Assembly (NCBI GenBank): GCA_010909165.1
Contig: VJWM01000117.1
Span: 248,001-312,000 of the forward strand
From: Anthoceros angustus
Taxonomy: Eukaryota; Streptophyta; Anthocerotopsida; Anthocerotales; Anthocerotaceae
Direction: 5' to 3'
Length of the DNA: 64,000 bases
Every line of letters begins with the position of its first letter. The stretch's first letter is position 1. The notes beneath the pieces were generated by a model. It had not been told where the DNA came from and did no database searches. It saw only the letters and a program-made list of their open reading frames with translations. The position numbers and the translations under genes are program-made. Shown here in pieces: positions 56,952 to 64,000 of the stretch.

Positions 56952-57084
56952 GATAGGATATAGTGTGGCTTGTCACTTTCATCCCACTTCCATTGATCAT
57001 TGCTCCAGAATCCATCCATTATTAAGTATGTACAAAGAAGAGATCATCGCGATGGGAGGTAGCCCAGCAGACTGGATCTCAGAG

Positions 57085-57373
57085 CTTGGAAACAGGAGCT
57101 TTGGGTGTGGAGGAGGAGCGTCCAGCGATGAACTTCTGCATCGCAGCGAACTCCTGTGGCCGCATCTGGGAGTAGTACGCATGGCCGCGTTCCTGCATGT
57201 CATAAAGACGGTGAGTCCAGCAGCCTGAGGTGGAGTGGAAGATGCATGAGCGATATGGGATAAATGGAGGGATCGGAAAGGGAGTACCTTCTCTAGGCGG
57301 AGACCGTCCCCAAGAGGGAGCTTGAGGCCGTCGTTTACCACGGCCTTGTAATCACGCACCAGCTGTAGCTGGT
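57085..57373 (-). pseudogene. Truncated 3' end of the ECHIA gene inside unit 1
   Basis: The minus strand carries the last exon (GHAYYSQMRPQEFAAMQKF to the SKL end) and the 3' portion of exon 3 (QLVRDYKAVVNDGLKLPLGDGL). It is cut at 57373 by the duplication junction. The 5' exons are absent, so no enzyme can be made from it. Confidence 0.9.
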
Positions 57374-57449
57374 TGAGCAAGCTTCAGAAATGGGCAACAT
57401 TGGACGGAAATTGGTGGAAACAGTGTGAAATTCACATTTTCTCGATGCA

Positions 57450-60120
57450 ATGGCCGAGACCCGGCACCGACGTTTCATCAACAGGCTGAAGACCTTCAGC
57501 CGGTTGATGTCCTGGAAATACGAGGATGCTCCCACAGGAGATGAGCAACAGGAAACTCCTAAAGATTCCTCTCATGCGGCACATGAGTTTTCAGCTACAA
57601 ACGGGTGGAAGACATGGAGAAGAATTTTCTTGCTGGTCCTCGGGCTGGTCCTGGTGGGAGGCTTTATGTCTGGCTTACCCATTTCCAGGAGGCAGGTGCG
57701 GTGGTTCTGGCTGGTGGGTTTGAGCTTTCGTGGGCTCATTGCTCTCATTATTCTGACTTCCATTGGCTCCCCATCGTACTGCAGAGCCCACCTGGCGCTT
57801 ATCTTTGCCAGAAAGACGGACTGTCGCTGCATTGTCCCCAGGTGAGCGCCTACAGGGTGGTGGTCGAATTCAGTGTTGAGGCGGAATGGTTTCTTGCATT
57901 ATTGAATTCAGTATTGAGGCGGAAGGGTTTCTTGCATTGCAGGTGACGGATTCCCCATCTCTGTGGGAGAACCCCATCTCTGCTACTACGTCGTGGAAAG
58001 CCTGTGCTGAGATTCGTGAGGACAATTATCTTCGTATGTTTGTGTACTCTCCATCCCCACTTTCTGTTGGTATGTTGTGTCGCTGTTGTGCCCTGCTTCT
58101 TCACAGCTTTTCACCACCCGAGTGGGGTTTGCATTGCCAGCTCCTGACTTGGAGGAAGAACCAAATGGTTATCTGGGAATTCATGCCGAAGGTGGATTGA
58201 ATCAGCAGCGTGTTGCTGTGAGACTCCTACTCAGTAACATGATCCTGCTCTAACGTAAAACAACGTTGTGGGTTCTTCGTTTATGCTTTCTGTGTTGGCT
58301 TTGGGTAAGGGATGCTTTCTGATATGTTGCCTCGCAGGCAACCTTCTTATCACAGCTTGCCTTGCCCCAGGTACTACGACTTTTCCTTGGCATAACGCTA
58401 ACTAAGCTCAACCTGTTTGCAGATTTGCAATGCTGTGGCAGTGGCGAGGATCATGAATGTTACCTTAATCATCCCACTGATGAAGCAGGACCAGATCTGG
58501 AAGGATCAGACGTATGTATGATGGTTTCGCTGTATCTCGTTGCATGAACCCAAGTTGATGATCAAAGCTGGATTTGCATATCTGAGATTATTGTGACCGT
58601 GGGCTGCACATCAGGCGCTTTGAAGATGTGTTTGACGTGGATCATTTCATTGATTATCTGCGAGAGGATGTGCGGGTAGTCAAGTACCCGCTCATCTGGC
58701 AGACGGTGGTGATCTGTACACCAGCATCAGGTCTGTTCTGCTTATACATGCATGGTAGAGTTTCATGTTATGTGTGTATTTGTAGTTACGATTCGCTGAT
58801 GAGCGATTCGATTCCTGGTGTGTGAGCAGGCGTACAGTGAAAAATATCCCCAAGTATGCCTCTGCAGAGTGGTACTTGGACAATGTGCTACCACGGATTA
58901 AGGAGAAGGGAGTTATGGCATTGAAACCATTTGTTGATCGCCTCGGGTATGGCCAACTTCTCCTTCACGTCTCCTGCACCCACTTCGTGTGAACACAAGG
59001 TCGTTGTGAAGCTTACTTCCATGTTGCACCATTCTGCTGAAGCAGATATGACAATGTGCCGTCAGAGATCAATCGACTGAGGTGCAGGGTGAACTATCAT
59101 GCCTTGAGGTTTCTGCCACATATTGAAGAAATGGCTGAGGTTCTGGCGTCAAGGATGAGAAACCGGACTGGCATGCCACAACCATACATGTGAGTGATTC
59201 TCTTCCATCCTGATTTAATCAACTACGGACTGTCATCTATCAATCATCTCATGGGCTGCAAGAACCCAACATGCAGGGCATTGCATCTGCGTTTTGAGAA
59301 AGGCATGGTTGGGCTTTCCTTCTGCGACTTCGTTGGCACCCGTCGGGAGAAGGCCATGATGGCTGCTTACAGGCAAAAGGAATGGCCTCGTCGATTCAAG
59401 GTGAGATACTCACAAGGTCCCAAGCGTACGCTGCTTTACAGACTTATCTGCAGACCAGGACTGTCACAGACTAACCAGTTCCTGCCTGCAGAACGGATCC
59501 CACATCTGGCAACAAGCATTGCAAAAGCGCAAAGAGGGAAGATGCCCACTGGAGCCTGGAGAAGTCGGTGTGATCCTCATGGCTCTGGGATACCCCAAGG
59601 AGACACAGATTTATGTTGCATCAGGCCAAGTCTACGGAGGTGACACCAGGATGGCACCTCTGAGAAACATGTATCCGAACCTGGTAAAGATAGCAGTCCT
59701 CTCCCATCCTCTTTCATCCTCTCACATTGCCTTCTAACCTCTCTGGCCCCCTCGCTACAGGTAAGAAAAGACGAACTGGCAACAGCAGAAGAGCTGAAAC
59801 CGTTCAGAGAGCATGTCACGAGCTTGGCAGCCCTGGACTTCCTCGTCTGCCTGAAAGCCAACGTGTTCACAATGACACATGGTGGGAACTTCGCCAAGCT
59901 CATCATCGGCTTCCGGAGGTACTTGGGCCACCGCCTGAAATCCATCAAGCCTAACAAGGGCCTCATGGCGTTCGCTCTGGGAGATCCTCATCTTGGGTGG
60001 CCAGCTTTTGTACAAAATGTGGCCAGCATGCACGAGGGCAGATTTGGGTTGCCGGAGCCAACCTTCCCGACTTACGACGTGTATGAAAACCCGCTCACTG
60101 ACTGCATGTGCAGAGCATGA
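57450..60120 (+). CDS. O-fucosyltransferase-fold glycosyltransferase (GT106/RRT-like), copy 2
   Basis: It has the same exon order and motifs as the copy at 54287-56951. Here the middle and 3' exons are intact: YRQKEWPRRFK, KRKEGRCPLEPGEVGVILM, then YVASGQVYGGDTRMAPLRNMYPNL and EELKPFREHVTSLAALDFLV, closing with YDVYENPLTDCMCRA (60118-60120 stop). The one clear lesion is a 4-base deletion near 58682, after VRVVK, where copy 1 reads VRVVKEVPAHLADGG. Only about 76 bp upstream of the ATG is shared with copy 1, and beyond that lies the truncated hydratase exon, so the native promoter is missing. The fold uses a GDP- or UDP-sugar donor; RRT enzymes use UDP-rhamnose. The acceptor is inferred, not shown. 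Confidence 0.8.
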
Positions 60121-60249
60121 GATAGGATATAGTGTGGCTTGTCACTTTCATCCCGCACTTCCATTGATCATTGCTCCAGAATCCATCCATTATTAAGTAT
60201 GTACAAAGAAGAGATCATCGCGATGGGAGGTAGCCCAGCAGACTGGATC

Positions 60250-62408
60250 TCAGAGCTTGGAAACGGGAGCTTTGGGTGTGGAGGAGGAGCGTCCAGCGAT
60301 GAACTTCTGCATCGCAGCGAACTCCTGTGGCCGCATCTGGGAGTAGTACGCATGGCCGCGTTCCTGCATGTCATAAAGACGGTGAGTCCAGCAGCCTGAG
60401 GTGGAGTGGAAGATGCATGAGCGATATGGGATAAATGGAGGGATCGGAAAGGGGAGTACCTTCTCTAGGCGGAGACCGTCCCCAAGAGGGAGCTTGAGGC
60501 CGTCGTTTACCACGGCCTTGTAATCACGCACCAGCTGTAGCTGGTTCTTCAAGATGGCATCCGCAAGGGCCCGGGCCTCGTTCAGGAGCTCCCCGGGCTG
60601 CACAACTCTGCTCACCAAGCCCCATCGTTCAGCTCGCTCCGCGTCCAATGGGACTGCCGCCAGGGAGACTTCCCTCGCCCGGTTGGCCCCGATCAGCCTG
60701 GGAAGCTTCTGTGAGAGTCCCCATGTCGGAAAGATGCCGAATCTAAAGCCACAAAGATGGGAGACATTTGAGCATTGTACATATGTATTGTTCCTATTCG
60801 TTACTGAAGAATGCTTGAGAGGTGCTTGAGGAAAAGCGTGAAGCAAGTCGGATGAGAGCTTAGAGCGAAGAGCGTGAGGAGAGCATAAAGGAGGAGCATG
60901 AGGAAACCATGGAGGAGAGTTTGAGGGACGAGCATTATAAGAGCTTGAGGGCCAAGCCCGACAAGGGCTCCAATGACGAGCATGCGGAGAGCTTTGCTGG
61001 AACAGCAGGAAGCAGAATTGAAGGAAAGTATGAAACAGACTCGAGGGAGAGCATGAAGCAGACTTGAGGGAGAGCATGAAGCAGATTCGAGGGAGAGTAT
61101 GAAGCAGACTCGAGGAAGAGCATGAAAAAACTTGAGGGAGAGCATGAAGCAAAGCGAGGGAGAGCACGAAGCAAACTTGAGAACGACCTTGAGGAAGAGA
61201 GAGAGCTTGAGGATAGCTCAATGGAAGGGCCTGAGGAGAGCTCAATGGAAGGGCGTGAGGAGAGCTCAATGGAAGAGCATGAGGAAAAGCGTGAAGCAAG
61301 TCGGATGAGAGCTTAGAGCGAAGAGCGTGAGGAGAGCATAAAGGAGGAGCATGAGGAAACCATGGAGGAGAGTTTGAGGGACGAGCATTATAAGAGCTTG
61401 AGGGCCAAGCCCGACAAGGGCTCCAATGACGAGCATGCGGAGAGCTTTGCTGGAACAGCAGGAAGCAGAATTAAAGGAAAGTATGAAACAGACTCGAGGG
61501 AGAGAATGAAGCAGACTTGAGGGAGAGCATGAAGCAGACTTGAGGGAGAGCATGAAGCAGATTCGAGGGAGAGTATGAAGCAGACTCGAGGAAGAGCATG
61601 AAAAACTTGAGGAGAGCATGAAGCAAAGCGAGGGAGGCACAAGCAAACTTGAGAACGACCTTGAGGAAGAGAGAGAGCTTGAGGATAGCTCAATGGAAGG
61701 GCCTGAGGAGAGCTCAATGGAAGGGCGTGAGGAGAGCTCAATGGAAGAGCATGAGGAGAGCTCAATGGAAGGGCATCAATCATCCGGAAGAGTATGAGGA
61801 GAGCATGAGGTGAGCTTAGAGGAAGAAGGAATCTCGAGTAGAATTTTGCAGGAGGATGAGGCCTTGGCTTACTTGGCATGTGTATCGACGAACTTGGCCT
61901 GCGTGCTTGCAATCAGAATGTCACAGGCGAGTGAGAGTTCGAATCCGGCGGTGATGGCGAACCCGTTAATTGCACCGATGATGGGCTTCTTACATCTCTC
62001 CATCTGCGCAACCGGGTCCTTCTCGACGTCCTTGACATCGCCCTTGAACACGTCTGCCGCCGCACTTAGATCCTGCAGGCACAGAAGGGAACGCACATCC
62101 ACATCCCGCTCCTCATCGCTCACGCTCAAAAGAAGCCAATTCTGCAGCAAGGGAGGCAATTCAAGAAAGCGAGCCTAGCACGCTACCACTCCAGTGCAGA
62201 AAGCTCGGCCGGCCCCGGTGAGGATGATGACTTGCACACCCGGATCGGCCTCCAGGCTCCGGAATGCGGCAGCCAGGTCGGTGATCATGTCCTTGGTGAG
62301 CGCGTTGAGCGCCGCAGGCCGGTTGAGCGTGATCCAGCCTACGCCATCTCCCGCCGCCTCCACTTTGATGAGCTGCTGCTGGGCACGGGAATCGGCCTCT
62401 CTCCCCAT
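60250..62408 (-). CDS. ECHIA: Peroxisomal monofunctional enoyl-CoA hydratase ECHIA, 4 exons
   Basis: The enzyme hydrates 2-trans-enoyl-CoA in peroxisomal fatty-acid breakdown. Exons are 62408-62187, 62072-61873, 60742-60460 and 60363-60250, giving 272 residues (Arabidopsis ECHIA is about 265). Exon 1 has GWITLNRPAALNALTKDM and ILTGAGRAFCTGV. Exon 2 has the oxyanion-hole and active-site region (KPIIGAINGFAITAGFELSLACDI) and AKFVDTHAK. Exon 3 has FGIFPTWGLSQKLPRLIG and ANRAREVSLAA. Exon 4 ends PVSKL, a PTS1 peroxisomal signal. Intron 2 is over 1.1 kb and filled with purine-rich repeats, while the others are about 100 bp. A truncated copy of its 3' end lies in the upstream duplicate. It is head to head with the dynein heavy chain gene. 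Confidence 0.93.
60825..61800. repeat. Two-copy 453-bp purine-rich repeat inside ECHIA intron 2
   Basis: The block starting 'gaaaagcgtgaagcaagtcgg' at 60831 recurs at 61284, and the copies are nearly identical. Each is itself built of 21-27-bp phrases such as 'gagggagagcatgaagcaga' and 'gagagctcaatggaagggc'. Open frames on both strands (Glu/Ser/Arg on plus, Ser/Phe/Leu/His on minus) are repeat artefacts. Confidence 0.9.
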
Positions 62409-63355
62409 GGCTGCGTTCCTCGCTCACGCGCACTCGGACATGAACGCCTGAATCAGCTTGCAGAGCTCAGAGTAGCGGCCGGTGCAGAGCAGGAAGCACA
62501 GGACGGGGAAGAAGGAAGGCAGAAAGAGCGCCATGGCAGTGGCAAGGCTAGCGTGGGGAGCGGAGTCGGGTCCGCGATTGCAGGGGTAGAGCCCAATTTG
62601 AGAAAAAAAGCCGTCGGCCTGCCTGCCGAGAATTTCTTCCCGTCAGCGTCTGGCGGCAGGCCGGGGCCGCCACGTCGTGCTTATCCCATCACCAATGCGG
62701 AGCCGACGACGGCATGCAATCCTGTTGCACGAAAATCGTAACGGATAAAGCCTCAGATCTTTGTGGGCGCTTGGGATGCCTGTTTTTGGGCGGTAGGTAA
62801 GGTTGGTGGAAGTTGGGGCGAGTCCGGGGGCTCGGACAGCCCGGTGGGAAACCGCCACGTGAGCGCGAGATTCAGGTGAGCGTTAAGACGACTCTCGTCA
62901 TCTTTGCATGCGGGGAGCATCTGAATCGCTAATTGCTCTGCAGCAGGGCTGCTGCGGGAGTGGATCTAGCTGCGGAGCTGACAGAATTGCGGCAGGAATG
63001 TGGGGGCGGGATGCTATGCCCTAGGATTGTGGTGGGTTGTGCGCAGAGAGGGGTTGGGATGGTGCGGCTCTCTGGTGGGAAGGAAAGGTGTGGCAGGAGC
63101 GCTTGCTGGATGGAAGGTGCATCGGAATGTTGGTTTTGTGGTGTTTGGGAGCTGAGGAGGCCATGGCCGAGGAGTGTGGTGTAGGAGGTTGTGGGAGGCA
63201 GGTTGCAGGGAGGGTGTGCACTTCAGGGTAGTGTGGGTGAAGTGCAGGACTGGCATAATGCGGCCGGCACAGCCCCAGCCCAGAGGTATGCTGTGTTGTG
63301 AGCCTCTGAGGGAGCCGAGGTTGCAGCTGTTGCGAATGCAGGTTCTGAGCTTGTG

Positions 63356-64000
63356 ATGCTTGGCAATGCAGCGAGCTTGAAGGCCAACATCGATGGGCCT
63401 GAGGACCCTGGTGGAGGGGCAGCTCCCATGGAGGTGGATGGCACGGGTTCGAAAGGCAAGAAGCGATCGTCTGAAGAGGTGCTGCATGTTCCGCCCTGAT
63501 TCCCATATGTTGTGCACTGCCATCTCTTGAGCTATTTCTGCACAGAGTGGAACTGGTGGAGTCTAAGTTTGCCTTCTTTTGGCTGTCCAGGCTATGCTGG
63601 ACCTCGAAGATTATGTGGAAACGGTTGTGGACCCGAGAGTCATGGTCCCTTTTGATTCCAAAGTTGGAGAGACACCACGTAGAGTTCAGATTGAAAGGTA
63701 CAGTGCAATTGTGTACCAGGGTTTGTTGCGTGCAGTTCCAGTGATTTCTGGATAGAAGGGACAGGGGTCGTGGCGGGCACTGTCATTTACTACGAGTTCC
63801 TCTTTTCTGGATGCTGATTTTGTTGCTCAGGATGAAGAGACTATATGCCCAACAGAATCTGACTGACCTGCTGACAAAAGAGGGTCTAGTTCCTGATCGC
63901 TTGGACCTGACTACTGCGGATGGAAAGGTCCCTCTTCACTACTTTGACAATGTGGATTATGAAACTCGGCATCCTTCACAGTGGTACTGCTTTTCTGCTC
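63356..64000 (+). CDS. Axonemal dynein heavy chain, 5' end (partial)
   Basis: This is the start of a flagellar motor subunit; the gene continues past the window. Exons 63356-63478, 63591-63697 and 63831-onward splice in frame. Exon 1 encodes an acidic, Gly-rich leader (MLGNAASLKANIDGPEDPGG). Exon 2 encodes AMLDLEDYVETVVDPRVMVPFDSKV and RRVQIER. Exon 3 gives KRLYAQQNLTDLLTKEGL, then LPLH-like VPLHYFDNVDYETRHPSQW. The order IERxxRLYxxQxLxxLLxxxGL...PLxxFDNxxYxxRxPxxW is the extreme N-terminus of inner-arm axonemal heavy chains. The motor domain lies outside. ATG 63356 is chosen because an in-frame stop (63299-63301) lies just upstream. Confidence 0.7.

Larger units (their letters stand above)
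54210..60544. repeat. Large tandem duplication, about 3.17-kb unit, two copies
   Basis: Unit 1 (54210-57373) and unit 2 (57374-60544) are almost identical. Each holds a whole glycosyltransferase gene (plus strand) and the 3' part of the enoyl-CoA hydratase gene (minus strand). The junction falls inside hydratase exon 3, at 'agctgtagctgg|ttgagcaagc' near 57373. Differences between units are mostly 1-4-base indels. Confidence 0.95.

Noticed and set aside
60801-61912. Ser/Leu/His/Ala-rich minus-strand frames up to 349 residues
   Set aside because: They arise from the purine repeats in ECHIA intron 2; only the hydratase exons embedded at their ends are real coding sequence.
1-64000. CRISPR arrays, prokaryotic operons or tRNA/rRNA genes
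   Set aside because: The genome is plant nuclear. The direct repeats found are contiguous tandem copies without regular unique spacers, and I saw no cloverleaf or rRNA sequence.

Overview
The window looks like nuclear DNA of a free-sporing land plant. Three intron-poor PLS-class pentatricopeptide repeat (PPR) genes of the organelle RNA-editing kind occur in about 32 kb. Two genes encode axonemal dynein subunits, so the organism makes flagellated sperm. One PPR gene carries the KPA/GRP variant of the DYW domain (DYW:KP), which is known from hornworts, ferns and lycophytes and is linked to U-to-C editing. Introns in the spliced genes are mostly 60-120 bp, which would suit a hornwort, but a fern or lycophyte cannot be excluded from this window.

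Layout. Positions 1-15.5 kb are transposon-rich. A structurally complete but non-autonomous Ty1/copia-type LTR element (3682-6645, perfect 5-bp target duplication) sits inside an older copia pol remnant. LTR-like direct repeats lie at about 1.0 and 8.4 kb. A 1.16-kb tandem duplication (10.3-12.6 kb), a long purine microsatellite and a truncated Ty3/gypsy gag follow. Positions 15.6-20.4 kb hold a PPR fragment, an E-class PPR gene and a divergently oriented GNAT acetyltransferase. Positions 20.4-28 kb are gene-poor, with short tandem repeats, a LINE ORF1-like remnant and a 1.17-kb element with terminal inverted repeats. Positions 28-32.7 kb hold a SPOT1/DUF7906-like membrane protein and TAF8, head to head. 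Positions 32.7-38 kb are repeats, a LINE-like remnant and a stray TAF8 fragment. Positions 38.4-44.1 kb hold the DYW:KP editing factor, its inverted decayed copy, an inverted gamma-SNAP fragment and the gamma-SNAP gene. Positions 45.5-49.3 kb hold a 1259-residue PPR protein built from near-identical modules. Positions 49.4-62.4 kb hold an IC138/WDR78-type dynein intermediate chain, two tandem copies of an O-fucosyltransferase-fold glycosyltransferase, and a peroxisomal enoyl-CoA hydratase (ECHIA). The 5' end of an axonemal dynein heavy chain runs off the right edge.

How it fits together. The genes do not form one pathway, but two themes recur. The first is organelle RNA editing: three PPR-PLS loci plus two PPR fragments. 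The second is the motile axoneme: an inner-arm intermediate chain and a heavy chain within 10 kb. Four of the expressed-looking gene pairs are head to head with short shared upstream regions. Several genes have a decayed partial copy within a few kb. Some frame breaks, notably in the tandem glycosyltransferase copies and in the DYW:KP gene, are single or few-base indels and may be sequencing errors rather than biology.
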